Source: Novosphingobium aquimarinum
GTDB lineage: Bacteria > Pseudomonadota > Alphaproteobacteria > Sphingomonadales > Sphingomonadaceae
Length of the DNA: 64,000 nucleotides
NCBI RefSeq assembly: GCF_009746585.1
Contig: NZ_WRPO01000012.1
Location: 1 to 64,000 of the forward strand
Reading direction: 5' to 3'
Positions 34,718 through 43,891 of this stretch are shown one piece after another. The notes under the pieces were generated by a model. That model was not told the DNA's origin and did not search any database. It worked only from the letters and a program-made list of their open reading frames with translations. The position numbers and the translations under genes were made by a program. The stretch's first letter is position 1. Each line of letters opens with the position of its first letter.

Positions 34718-34767
34718 CCATGGCCCTCATCCCAATCAAGCGTTCCAACCCCACGAAGGGCCCGAAC

Positions 34768-36384
34768 ATGACATCGCGTCTCTCCCAGATCCTGCCCAGG
34801 GCTCTCATGAGTGCGGCCTGCGCCCTCGCGCCCTGCGCTCTCCTGACCGCCCCGGCCGCCGCGCAATCGGTGATCAAGCCGGCGTCCGACATTTCGCTGT
34901 CGATCGGCAACGGCCAGTTGATCAGCGTGCCGGGCACGATGGCCGACGTCTTCGTCGCTAACGATTCGATCGCGGACGTGCAGATCAAGTCGACCCGCCA
35001 GCTCTACGTCTTCGGCAAGGCCGGCGGCACCACGACGGTCTATGCCAGCAACGCTTCGGGCGATGTCATCTGGTCGGCCAACGTGCGCGTCGGCTCCAAC
35101 TTCGACAGCGTCGATTCGATGCTGCGCCTGGCGATGCCGGAAGCGCAGATCGGAGTCTCGTCGATGGGCACCAACACCTTTCTGCTGACCGGTACGGTCA
35201 AATCGCCCGAAGACGCCGCCGAGGCAGAGCGCCTCGTTGCCGCCTATGTCGGCGAGGGATCGAACGTGATCAGCCGGCTGCGCATGGCCACGCCGCTGCA
35301 AGTCAATCTGCAGGTCCGCTTCGCCGAGGTCAGCCGCTCGCTGGTCCGCGAGATCGGGACCAACATCCTCACGCGCGACACCACCGGCGGATTTCAGTTC
35401 GGCTTCTCGCGCGGGCGCAATTTCGGCACGATCGGTAATTTCGATACCAGCGCCTTCCCGAAACTCGACGCGTCTTCGCTCTACGGCCTTCCGGCCGGCT
35501 CGCTCAGCCTGCCGTTCAATACGACGACGGGCCAGTTCGTGCTGCCCAACTCGGGTTCGGCCTATACCTTCAAGCCTGTCGAAGGGCAGTCGGCAATCAA
35601 TCTGGCCGGCAAGATCGCCGGGATCGACATTTCCTCCGCGCTGGACCTTGGCGAGCGCGTGGGCCTCGTCACCACGATCTCGCAACCGAACCTGACCGCG
35701 CTTTCGGGCGAGACCGCCGAGTTCCTCGCCGGCGGCGAGTTCCCGATCCCGATCAGCCAGGGTCTCGGGGCCACCGCCGTCGAATACCGCAAGTACGGCG
35801 TCAGCCTGGCCTATTCGCCGACGGTGCTCTCGAACGGCCGCATCTCGATCCGCGTGCGCCCCGAAGTCTCCGAGCTATCGAGCCAGGGCGCGGTGACGCT
35901 GAACGGCTTCCAGATTCCGGCGCTGACCATTCGCCGCGCCGAAACCACGGTCGAACTGGGCTCGGGCCAGAGCTTCATGATCGCGGGCCTGATGAGCAAC
36001 AATTCGCAGAACCAGATCGACAAGACCCCCGGTGCCGGCGACTTGCCGATCCTGGGTTCGCTGTTCCGCTCGACCAGCTACCGCCGCGGCGAGACCGAGC
36101 TGGTGATCATCGTCACCCCGTATCTCGTCAATCCGGTGGATGCGAACGACGTCAAGCTGCCGACCGACGGCTACAAGGCGCCTAACGAACTGCAGCGTAT
36201 CCTCGGCAACATGGACAGCTCAGGCGGCGATATCGAGCGTCCCAAACCAACTGCCGCGCCGCTGCAGTCCGCGCCTGCGCCCGGCGTCAGCATGATTGCG
36301 CCCGAGGCCAGTTCCGGCAAGTCCAAGCGCCGCAAGTCCGACCGCAACGCCAGCGCCGCCGCGCCCGGCTTCAGCCTGAAGTGA
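34768..36384 (+). CDS. cpaC: Tad outer membrane secretin CpaC/RcpA
   Basis: Secretin of about 538 residues. Signal peptide (MTSRLSQILPRALMSAACAL to AAAQ), then the pilus-assembly N-domain (LSIGNGQLISVPGTMADVFV), a BON-like part (SSMGTNTFLLTGTV), and the type II/III secretin core (GLVTTISQPNLTALSGETAEFLAGGEFPIPI) with VIIVTPYLVNPV at the end. The ATG at 34768 has GAAGGG 7-8 bases upstream; ATG 34720 and GTG 34714 are in frame and possible. The Ser/Pro/Lys-rich tail is extra. It forms the outer membrane pore for the pilus. Confidence 0.93.
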   Translation: MTSRLSQILPRALMSAACALAPCALLTAPAAAQSVIKPASDISLSIGNGQLISVPGTMADVFVANDSIADVQIKSTRQLYVFGKAGGTTTVYASNASGDVIWSANVRVGSNFDSVDSMLRLAMPEAQIGVSSMGTNTFLLTGTVKSPEDAAEAERLVAAYVGEGSNVISRLRMATPLQVNLQVRFAEVSRSLVREIGTNILTRDTTGGFQFGFSRGRNFGTIGNFDTSAFPKLDASSLYGLPAGSLSLPFNTTTGQFVLPNSGSAYTFKPVEGQSAINLAGKIAGIDISSALDLGERVGLVTTISQPNLTALSGETAEFLAGGEFPIPISQGLGATAVEYRKYGVSLAYSPTVLSNGRISIRVRPEVSELSSQGAVTLNGFQIPALTIRRAETTVELGSGQSFMIAGLMSNNSQNQIDKTPGAGDLPILGSLFRSTSYRRGETELVIIVTPYLVNPVDANDVKLPTDGYKAPNELQRILGNMDSSGGDIERPKPTAAPLQSAPAPGVSMIAPEASSGKSKRRKSDRNASAAAPGFSLK

Positions 36385-36392
36385 GAGAGCCG

Positions 36393-37064
36393 ATGAACCA
36401 GACCATGACCGCACGGAAGCCGACGGTGCGCATCGCGGGCATCGCCCTCGCCCTCTCGCTGGGCCTGACGCTGGCCGGTTGCGGCGGCATGCCCAGCAAC
36501 CGCTCGCTCTATTCGGTCCACCAGCCGGTGGTCGAGCAGGTCAATTACACGCTCGACGTCGCCGCCAACTCGGGCGGCATGTCCTTTGGCGAGCAGCGCC
36601 GCCTCGCCGGCTGGTTCGAAGCGATGGATCTGAGCTATGGGGACCGCGTCTACATCGACGATCCGATGAACTCGACCGCCACTCGCAATGCGATCGAGAC
36701 GATCGTCTCGCGCTACGGCATTCTTCTGGAGCGCGAAGGCGCGCCGGCAACGGCAGGATACGTCAACAACGGCGCCGCCCGCGTCGTCATCAGCCGCCAC
36801 AAGGCCAGCGTGCCGGGCTGCCCGGACTGGTCGGCAAAGTCCGACGTCAATCTCGGCAATGCGACGAGCAGCAACTACGGTTGCGCGGTCAACTCCAACC
36901 TCGCCTCGATGGTCGCCAATCCCGAGCACCTGCTGCACGGCGCCGAAGGCACGGGCGAGACCGTAGTGATGAGCTCGACCAAGGCCATCACCAGCTATCG
37001 CAGCCAGAAGCCGTCCGGCGAAGGCGGGCTCGCGAGCGGCGGCACCGGCACCGGAGGGAACTGA
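36393..37064 (+). CDS. cpaD: Tad pilus lipoprotein CpaD
   Basis: Lipoprotein of 223 residues with signal IAGIALALSLGLTLAGCGG (lipobox LAGC). The CpaD family core starts at YSVHQPVVEQVNYTLDV and contains ERLAGWFEAMDLSYGD-like text (here RRLAGWFEAMDLSYGDRVYI) and VPGCPDWS, the conserved Cys region. Start ATG 36393 follows AGAGAG; the frame also has a GTG at 36381 overlapping cpaC. It helps to localise the CpaC secretin. Ends in a Gly/Ser-rich tail, 3 bases before cpaE. Confidence 0.9.
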   Translation: MNQTMTARKPTVRIAGIALALSLGLTLAGCGGMPSNRSLYSVHQPVVEQVNYTLDVAANSGGMSFGEQRRLAGWFEAMDLSYGDRVYIDDPMNSTATRNAIETIVSRYGILLEREGAPATAGYVNNGAARVVISRHKASVPGCPDWSAKSDVNLGNATSSNYGCAVNSNLASMVANPEHLLHGAEGTGETVVMSSTKAITSYRSQKPSGEGGLASGGTGTGGN

Positions 37065-37067
37065 TCC

Positions 37068-38363
37068 ATGAACGCACCCTTTAAACCCGGATCGCAGGGC
37101 GGACGCGACCAATTTGCGGCCTACCTTTGCGACGAGGCATCGATCGACGTGCTGCGCCCGGTTGCGATCGAACTCGGCTGGCAGCCCGAAAAGTGCAACA
37201 AGGGCGGCCTGCGCAACGCCGTCCAGTCGCTCTCGATCACGGCGAGCCCGAACATCCTGATGGTCGACTTGTCGGAGAGCGGCGACCCGCTCAACGACAT
37301 CAACGGACTGGCCGAAGTCTGCGAACCCGGCACGATCGTGGTCGCGGTCGGGCAGGTCAACGACGTCCGGCTCTATCGCGACCTCATTGCCAGCGGCATT
37401 CACGACTATCTGCTCAAACCGCTTTCGTCGGGCCAATTGCGCGATGCGCTGCAGCAGGCCCAGGCTGTCTTCGCCGCGCCGAAGGAACAGGCCAGCGGCG
37501 GCGGCAAGACCCACATCACGACTGCGGTGATCGGCACGCGCGGCGGCGTCGGCGGATCGACCATCGCATCCTCGCTCGCCTGGCTGTTCAGTAAGGACGC
37601 GCGGCTGCCGACGGCGCTGCTCGATCTCGACATTCACTTCGGGACCGGCGCACTTTCGCTCGACCTGGAGCCGGGGCGCGGCCTGACCGACGCGATCGAG
37701 AATCCCAGCCGCATCGACGGCCTGTTCATCGAACGCGCAATGATCCGCGCGAACGACAATCTCGCGATCCTCTCCGCCGAAGCGCCGATCAACTCGCCGC
37801 TGCTGACCGACGGCGCTGCGTTCGTCCAGCTCGAGGAAGAGTTCCGGCAGGCCTTCGAGATGACCGTGATCGATTTGCCGCGCAACATGCTCATCAATTT
37901 CCCGCAGCTGCTCGGCAACGTGAACGTGGTGGTGCTGGTCACCGAACTGACGCTGGCTTCCGCCCGCGATACGATCCGCCTGCTCTCCTGGCTCAGAGCC
38001 AATGCGCCGCAAACCCATGTGCTGGTCACGCTCAACAAGCTTCAGGCCAGCCTGGCGGAGATCAGCAAGGCCGATTTCGAGGCCTCGATCGAAACCACGA
38101 TCGACGTGACGATCCCTTTCGACCTCAAGGCCGCCAGCAACGCCGCCAAACTGGGGCAGACGTTCGCCGAAGCCAACCGCTCGACACGCGCGGCCGCCGC
38201 GCTGCGCGAGATTGCGGCCAAAGTGCAGGGATCGAGCGAAGACGAGGCCGCCATCTCCGCGAGCTCCAAGAGCTCGCTGCTGGGCAAGTTCGACCTCAAG
38301 TCGCTCATGCCTCGGAAGGGCAAGGCCAAAAACGCCAACGCAGCCGTTCAGGCGGCCGAATGA
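37068..38363 (+). CDS. cpaE: Tad pilus localisation ATPase CpaE/TadZ
   Basis: MinD/ParA-like protein of 431 residues with an N-terminal receiver-like domain (about 20-125) that lacks a clear phosphorylatable Asp pocket. The ATPase domain holds the deviant Walker A VIGTRGGVGGSTIASSLAW (about 155-173), LLDLDIHFGTGALSLDLEPG and VIDLPRN (Walker B region). GGAGGG ribosome site before the ATG. It positions the Tad machine at the pole in relatives. The gene that normally follows, cpaF, is absent here: only 68 bases separate cpaE from tadB. Confidence 0.93.
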   Translation: MNAPFKPGSQGGRDQFAAYLCDEASIDVLRPVAIELGWQPEKCNKGGLRNAVQSLSITASPNILMVDLSESGDPLNDINGLAEVCEPGTIVVAVGQVNDVRLYRDLIASGIHDYLLKPLSSGQLRDALQQAQAVFAAPKEQASGGGKTHITTAVIGTRGGVGGSTIASSLAWLFSKDARLPTALLDLDIHFGTGALSLDLEPGRGLTDAIENPSRIDGLFIERAMIRANDNLAILSAEAPINSPLLTDGAAFVQLEEEFRQAFEMTVIDLPRNMLINFPQLLGNVNVVVLVTELTLASARDTIRLLSWLRANAPQTHVLVTLNKLQASLAEISKADFEASIETTIDVTIPFDLKAASNAAKLGQTFAEANRSTRAAAALREIAAKVQGSSEDEAAISASSKSSLLGKFDLKSLMPRKGKAKNANAAVQAAE

Positions 38364-38431
38364 CAGCGCCAAGGGTGAGCGACCGCACGGCCCGCCCACC
38401 CGCGCTAAACGACGAGTAACGGACGAAACCG

Positions 38432-39403
38432 ATGAGCCTGATCCAGCTACTGCTGTTCGCCGCCGGCGTGATGAGCATCATGGTCATCGGTTACGTGCTG
38501 CTGTCTGGCCCATCGGCCACGAAGGAGTCCGCGCGCCGCCTGCAAGCAGTGCGGTTTCGCCACTCGAACAACGCCAAGGACAGGGTCGAAGCGCAGATGC
38601 GCAAGGCGGTCGCCTCGCGCAAACCGCAGCGGCGCGCCTCCGCCAATTCTACCTCTCGCATCGATGCACTGGCCCTGCGCCTCCACCGCACCGGCAAGGA
38701 CTGGACACTGACGCAGTATGTCTATGCCTCGGCCGGAATCATGGCCGTGCTGACGATCGTGGTCTTCTTCAAGAGCGGCGCCCCGCTGCTCGCGCTGGCT
38801 GTGGGACTGCTGGGCGGCGCGGGGATCCCGCACTTCGTCGTCAACTTCCTCATCAAGAAACGCTACAACACCTTCACCAGCAAGTTTCCCGATGCGATCG
38901 AACTGCTCGTGCGCGGCTTGCGCTCGGGCCTGCCGGTGACCGAGACGCTCAGTGTCGTAGCGACCGAAGTGCCGGGTCCGGTGGGGCAGGAATTCAAGCT
39001 GATCACCGAGCGCATCAAGATCGGCAAGACGATGGAGGACGCGCTGCAGGACACCGCGGACCGCCTGGCGATGCCCGAGTTCAACTTCTTCTGCATTACC
39101 CTGGCGATTCAACGTGAGACGGGCGGCAACCTCGCCGAGACGCTGGCGAACCTCGCCGACGTGCTGCGCAAGCGGTCGCAGATGAAGCTCAAGATCCGGG
39201 CAATGAGCTCGGAATCGAAGGCTTCCGCCTACATCGTCGGCGCCTTGCCGTTCATCGTCTTCCTCATGGTCTGGTGGGTCAACCCCAAGTACCTCACCGG
39301 CTTCTTTTCGGACGATCGCCTGATCGTCACCGGGCTTGGCGGCCTCACCTGGATGAGCATCGGCGCCTTCATCATGGCCAAGATGGTCAGTTTCGAGATC
39401 TGA
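38432..39403 (+). CDS. tadB: Tad inner membrane platform protein TadB
   Basis: GspF-type membrane protein of 323 residues. Helices near 5-25, 95-115, 120-140, 265-285 and 300-318 flank a cytoplasmic domain with FPDAIELLVRGLRSGLPVTE and ITLAIQRETGGNLAETLANL, the classic T2SSF signature. The basic N-terminal linker (about 35-80) is as in other TadB. It forms the platform together with TadC on which the CpaF ATPase acts, although cpaF is missing from the operon. Confidence 0.93.
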   Translation: MSLIQLLLFAAGVMSIMVIGYVLLSGPSATKESARRLQAVRFRHSNNAKDRVEAQMRKAVASRKPQRRASANSTSRIDALALRLHRTGKDWTLTQYVYASAGIMAVLTIVVFFKSGAPLLALAVGLLGGAGIPHFVVNFLIKKRYNTFTSKFPDAIELLVRGLRSGLPVTETLSVVATEVPGPVGQEFKLITERIKIGKTMEDALQDTADRLAMPEFNFFCITLAIQRETGGNLAETLANLADVLRKRSQMKLKIRAMSSESKASAYIVGALPFIVFLMVWWVNPKYLTGFFSDDRLIVTGLGGLTWMSIGAFIMAKMVSFEI

Positions 39404-39423
39404 GCGGGTAGGCAGGACACTTC

Positions 39424-40434
39424 ATGACGACCCAACCGGCCGGCCCCACTCTACTTGGCTTCGACGTGATCTTCGTCGGCACTATCCTGGTGATGGTGGC
39501 GGCGATGGCGGCGATGCTCGCGATCTATGCAGCCGTCACCGTCAAGGATCCGATGGCCAAGCGCGTCAAGGCGCTCAACGAGCGCCGCGAGCAGCTCAAG
39601 GCGGGCATTAGCGTCGGCGCCCGCAAACGCGCCAGTCTCGTCCGGCGGAACGACACTACCGATCGCATGGGCCAGTTTCTGTCCGGGCTCAAAGTGCTGC
39701 AGGACAGCCAGATCAAGCAGATCGAGCAGCGGCTGGCGCAAGCCGGTATCCGCAAGAAGGAATGGGCCGTCGCCGTCGTCTTCGGGCGTCTCGTGCTGCC
39801 GATCGTGCTCGGCGTGACCGCGATCTTGATGATCTACGTGATCGATTATTTCCCCGAATGGGGTTCGATGAAGAAGTTCGCCGCCTTCGCGGTGATGCTG
39901 GGCTTCGGCTACAAGGCGCCCGACATCTACATCACCAACTTGGTCAAGAAGCGCACCGACGCGATCCGCAAGGGTCTACCCGACGCGCTCGACTTGCTGG
40001 TGATCTGCGCCGAGGCGGGTCTCACGGTCGATGCTGCCTTCGAGCGCGTCGCCCGCGAACTGGGCCGCGCCTATCCCGAACTGGGCGACGAGTTCTCGCT
40101 GACCTCGATCGAGTTGTCCTTCCTGACCGAACGCCGCGCCGCCTTCGAAAATCTCGCCTGGCGCGTCGATCTCGAAGCGATCAAGGGCGTGGTCACGACG
40201 ATGATCCAGACCGAGCGCTACGGCACCCCGCTGGCTTCGGCGCTGCGCGTGCTTTCCGCCGAATTCCGCAACGAACGCATGATGCGCGCCGAGGAAAAGG
40301 CCGCGCGCCTGCCTGCGATCATGACCGTACCGCTGATCCTGTTCATCCTGCCGTGCCTGTTCATCGTGATTCTCGGCCCGGCCGCCTGCTCGATCGCGGA
40401 TGCCTTCTCGGACGGCGGTCCCGGCTCGAACTAG
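39424..40434 (+). CDS. tadC: Tad inner membrane platform protein TadC
   Basis: Second GspF-type platform protein, 336 residues. N-terminal helix (17-40), a charged linker, TM helices near 115-155, the T2SSF core (LPDALDLLVICAEAGLTVDAAFERVARELG and QTERYGTPLASALRVLSAEFR read in the sequence in two parts), and a C-terminal helix (IMTVPLILFILPCLFIVILG). It lies 20 bases after tadB. No tadD TPR gene follows; the 117 bases after it lead to tRNA-Pro. Confidence 0.93.
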   Translation: MTTQPAGPTLLGFDVIFVGTILVMVAAMAAMLAIYAAVTVKDPMAKRVKALNERREQLKAGISVGARKRASLVRRNDTTDRMGQFLSGLKVLQDSQIKQIEQRLAQAGIRKKEWAVAVVFGRLVLPIVLGVTAILMIYVIDYFPEWGSMKKFAAFAVMLGFGYKAPDIYITNLVKKRTDAIRKGLPDALDLLVICAEAGLTVDAAFERVARELGRAYPELGDEFSLTSIELSFLTERRAAFENLAWRVDLEAIKGVVTTMIQTERYGTPLASALRVLSAEFRNERMMRAEEKAARLPAIMTVPLILFILPCLFIVILGPAACSIADAFSDGGPGSN

Positions 40435-40551
40435 CCGGGCCACACCAGAGGCGACAGGTACGAAATCCTCCGACCGGCCACTGCTTTTGGACGCTTTGCG
40501 GCTGATGATGCGGAAGCAGGCGGGGCCTCTTCGCCGAGGATAAACCGAAGT

Positions 40552-40628
<77 letters not shown>

Positions 40629-40651
40629 ACCGTTCTTCGCCGTCGCGGCGG

Positions 40652-40727
40652 TGGTGGGCCCGGCAGGATTCGAACCCGCGACCTAGCCGTTATGAGCGGC
40701 CAGCTCTAACCGCTGAGCTACAGGCCC
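40652..40727 (-). tRNA. tRNA with CAT anticodon (tRNA-Ile2 likely, or elongator Met)
   Basis: Cloverleaf on the minus strand: acceptor GGGCCTG/CGGGCCC, anticodon loop CTCATAA with stem GGCCG/CGGCT-type pairing, T-arm GCGGG-TTCGAAT-CCTGC, and encoded CCA (40652-40654). The anticodon CAT is read as Met, or as Ile (AUA) after lysidine modification. The acceptor and anticodon stem resemble alphaproteobacterial tRNA-Ile2. It is 23 bases from tRNA-Pro and likely cotranscribed. Confidence 0.92.
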
Positions 40728-40792
40728 TGACCCGCGACACCACGTCCAGCGTGGCGGGTGCCGGACAACGCCCGTTACCGCCCCTCGTCTCG

Positions 40793-41797
40793 CTAGGCAA
40801 GCGTCACCGAACCCATGATGTCGGCAACGCTGGCGGGGCGCGCGCCGCGTCGTTCGAGGTGGGAGAAGACCGTGCGCCACCAATCGTAGAAGCCGTCGAG
40901 ATCGGCCTCGCTGCGCACATAGGGTGTGTGCCCGGGTGCCAGGGACGGACTGTGGAAAGAATAGACCAGCACTTCCAGGCCTTCGTCGAGAGCGATGTCG
41001 GTGCCGCGCAAGGCTTCTTCCGCGGTGATTCCTTCGGGCGTCAGCGAGATCCGCTCGAGCAGGCCCGAACGCGCCAGCAGGCCGCGCAGCGACGGGGCGC
41101 GCCACAGCTGGGGGTAGATGGTGTGGCCGAGCTGGCGCAGCGGCCCCCAGTAGACCGTGGTCAGCGGCAGTTCGAGGAGCGACCGGTCCTCGCCCACCCA
41201 GTACGGCCGCAGCGGATGATTGCGATAGTTCGGGCCGCCGGTCTGACTGTAATCGAACCGGGATCGGACCGACGTGTCGATGGCAATGCCCGCCTCACGC
41301 AGCAGGCCCGCGGTATGCTGCCCGAGGCCATAGCGGCCCGCGCGATAGATGACCGGTGCTACGCCGAGGTTCTTTTCGATCGTATCGCGCAAATGCAGCA
41401 ACTTCGCGCGCTCGGTTTCGACCGGCAGATTGCCGGCGTAGCTGTTGTATTCGGTCACTTCCTCGTCGAAGGGCGGGTTGACCCAGGGGTGGAGCTGGAC
41501 CCCGATCTCGGCGCGCCCTGCCCGCGCCGCCTCACCGAGAATGTCGGCTGCGATCTTCGATGTGGCGACCGGAAAGTCGACCATATAGATCGGCACGACG
41601 CCGAAACCTTCACAGAATTGCTGGAACTTGCGCAAAGCCGGCACGGTCGCGAGCCCGAACTGTTCTCGCTGGATCGGTTTCGACCAATCGAACTCTTCCT
41701 CGACATCGACCGTGATGACGAAGCGCTGGCCAAATGCCGGATCGAAGGAAACGAAGTCGCTTCCTTTCGGCAAATCCAGCAAACTAGTTACCGCCAC
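40793..41797 (-). CDS. Polysaccharide-deacetylase-like (WalW-type) protein
   Basis: Cytosolic protein of about 334 residues. RFVITVDVEEEFDW near the N-terminus is the NodB-like Asp motif, EIGVQLHPWVNPPFDEEV the His-containing motif, and PVIYRAGRYGLGQHT the Arg motif 3, in the order of the carbohydrate esterase 4 fold; VYSFHSPSLAPGHTPYV ends the core. The GTG at 41797 has GGGGGG 7 bases upstream; TTG 41833 and GTG 41812 are alternatives. It follows the sensor kinase gene closely. Substrate unknown; no sign that it belongs to the EPS locus 11 kb away. Confidence 0.75.
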   Translation of the reverse strand: MAVTSLLDLPKGSDFVSFDPAFGQRFVITVDVEEEFDWSKPIQREQFGLATVPALRKFQQFCEGFGVVPIYMVDFPVATSKIAADILGEAARAGRAEIGVQLHPWVNPPFDEEVTEYNSYAGNLPVETERAKLLHLRDTIEKNLGVAPVIYRAGRYGLGQHTAGLLREAGIAIDTSVRSRFDYSQTGGPNYRNHPLRPYWVGEDRSLLELPLTTVYWGPLRQLGHTIYPQLWRAPSLRGLLARSGLLERISLTPEGITAEEALRGTDIALDEGLEVLVYSFHSPSLAPGHTPYVRSEADLDGFYDWWRTVFSHLERRGARPASVADIMGSVTLA

Positions 41798-41838
41798 GGC
41801 TCTGCCCCCCACGTCCGCGGTCGCGTCTCGCAAACCAT

Positions 41839-43662
41839 TCAGGCAGACTGCGACGACTTCGGATATTCCGCGTGGCTATGGCCGTGATCCAGCGCGGTCA
41901 ACCCGGGCAGGCTCAGTTTGAGAGTGTTGTCATCGCGTTCGAGCGTGCCGCCCGCGCCCGCCGCTTCGGCCTGCGCGAGCCGGAGCGTGAAGCCGAAACC
42001 GAAGCGGCCCGTAAGCGGGGATTCGTTCAAGGGCGGACCGCCAGCGGCCAGCGCCGCGTCCCAGGCTTCCGGATCGGCCAAGGCGGACGGCAAGCCCACC
42101 GTGATCGTCACGCGGCCTTCGGATTCCTCGCAGGAAATGGGCAGGATTTCGCCCGTGCCGCTGTGCCACGCCATCGCTGCCAGGATGCGGCGAACGAGCT
42201 GTTCCGCATCGCCGCCTTCGATCGCCGCAAGCAGCGTCCCCCGGCCAGACAGCTCGAACCCGCTCCCTTTCGATTGGGACCATGCCGCCAGGCGGGCGAT
42301 GCCCGATCGCACCACCGTCACCATGTCGCATGGCCCATCTCCCAGCGAGATTGCCCCGGTTTCGAGACGCACCAGCCGGTCGAGCTCGTCGAAGCCGGCC
42401 AGGATCTGGGCGATATCGCCGAGGATCGCGGCGGCCAGCGCGCGGTAATCGTGCGCGATCGCGCCGCCCATTTCCTGCTGGATGAAGCCGGCCGCGAACT
42501 GGATCGCGTTGGCGGGCGTGCGCAGTTCGTGCAAGACCTGCCGCATCCGGTCATGCTCGCTGTCACGTCCCGCGGCATCGCCCGCATCGGACACGGCAGG
42601 AAGCGCACGGCGGGCGCGCCCCAGATAGCCGGAGAAGTGCCCCGAGCTGCCATCGAAGCGCGGGCTTGCATCGATCCGCCAGTCGCCGGCGATCTCGGCC
42701 GCGCCTTCCAGGACCAGGGAGTGATTGCGCAGCGGCTGGCGCCTGCGGAACAGCTCGTGGACAGAGCCGGTCTGCATCCCGCCTGCGGAGACTTCGGCAG
42801 GCGCGATCTCGGCGCCCACCACCATGGCTGCGAGCCCGGGATCCGCCCAGTCGATCCGGCCGTGGGCGTCGGTGGTGAAGTCGAAGCAGGCGATCGGGGA
42901 AGCCGCCGCCTGCATGTCGTCGAGCGGGAGCAGCGGATGATCGGACTGCGGCACAGGCGCGGGCTTGCTGTGGCGACTGGCGCGAAATTCCTCGATCCGC
43001 CGGACGATGTCGCCGATCCCGGGTTCGAGCGTCGGCCGGCCCACGGGTCGCGGGCCGAAGGCGACGACGTTCTCGCGGCGCAATTCGGCGGGAATGGGCT
43101 GCGGCGTGAGTTCGATCTCCTCCGGCTCGGCAGCGGGCTCGGCCTCGATCGAAGAGTCTAACGGTTCGACCAATTCCAGCGGCTCGGGTTCCGGCATCGC
43201 GACGATTGCCTCGCCTGCCGGGAGACCGCGATCGGTGATGCCGAGACGTTCGAGCAGGGCAACGACTCTCGGCGGCAGATCGCGCCGATGGCGAAGAATG
43301 CCGCGCGCCCTCACCGGAAGCGCGGGAATGAGTTCCAGCCACTGCGTCTCGTCGAGATCGCCGGCGCGGATGGCGGCCGCAGCCACTTCGGGCTTATCGA
43401 GGACTAACCGGGCCAGCAGCTCGGGATTGGCGATGCTGAGGCCCGGTTCCTCAAGCACGGCGGCGCGGCGCGAGGACGGCAGACGCCGCCCCAGCGCTTC
43501 GAGCCGCGCATAGGCCGCATCGACCGCGGGCGAGGCGGAGGCCGGCGATCCGCCGGGCCATCTGCCGAGGATGTCGATCAGCTGACGATACTGGATCCAC
43601 GCGAGCGCCTCGCTGCGGACCGGCAGGTTCAGTACCGTGGCAAGGCGATCATCGAAGTGCAT
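41839..43662 (-). CDS. Sensor histidine kinase with degenerate ATP-binding domain
   Basis: Soluble protein of 607 residues. The N-terminal half is alpha-helical without recognisable domain (DUF-like, with Glu/Pro-rich linker 155-190). A PAS-like part lies near 255-345 (IACFDFTTDAHGRIDWADPG), and the dimerisation/phosphoacceptor helix carries HELRTPANAIQFAAGF (His378). The C-terminal HATPase-like domain shows GRFGFGFTLRLAQAEAAGAGGTLE as G2-like box, but no clear N box or DxGxG G1 box. It may be a weak kinase or a scaffold. No response regulator gene is adjacent. ATG at 43662 chosen; upstream frame to 43719 lacks support. Confidence 0.75.
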   Translation of the reverse strand: MHFDDRLATVLNLPVRSEALAWIQYRQLIDILGRWPGGSPASASPAVDAAYARLEALGRRLPSSRRAAVLEEPGLSIANPELLARLVLDKPEVAAAAIRAGDLDETQWLELIPALPVRARGILRHRRDLPPRVVALLERLGITDRGLPAGEAIVAMPEPEPLELVEPLDSSIEAEPAAEPEEIELTPQPIPAELRRENVVAFGPRPVGRPTLEPGIGDIVRRIEEFRASRHSKPAPVPQSDHPLLPLDDMQAAASPIACFDFTTDAHGRIDWADPGLAAMVVGAEIAPAEVSAGGMQTGSVHELFRRRQPLRNHSLVLEGAAEIAGDWRIDASPRFDGSSGHFSGYLGRARRALPAVSDAGDAAGRDSEHDRMRQVLHELRTPANAIQFAAGFIQQEMGGAIAHDYRALAAAILGDIAQILAGFDELDRLVRLETGAISLGDGPCDMVTVVRSGIARLAAWSQSKGSGFELSGRGTLLAAIEGGDAEQLVRRILAAMAWHSGTGEILPISCEESEGRVTITVGLPSALADPEAWDAALAAGGPPLNESPLTGRFGFGFTLRLAQAEAAGAGGTLERDDNTLKLSLPGLTALDHGHSHAEYPKSSQSA

Positions 43663-43891
43663 CAGTGCTCCGCAGGCCGCTCTCACGCGGCAAGCGCGAT
43701 AGGGCGTGGGTTGTCTCAAGCGTGCCTTCTAGCAAAGCCGCCGACGATCGGAAGATGGCGCGCAAAGGCCGTTGCAAAGCGGGACGATTTCGCTAGGAAA
43801 TAATAATATTGCTAGTTTCCCGGCTCATGACCTGTGGAAATTCCAATCGCAAACCTTGGTGCGACATGCGCCGGTGCTAGGATAGCAGATC

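Noticed and set aside
36171..38399. Long minus-strand frame opposite cpaC-cpaE
   Set aside because: Shadow of three recognisable Tad genes; composition is that of antisense GC-rich DNA.
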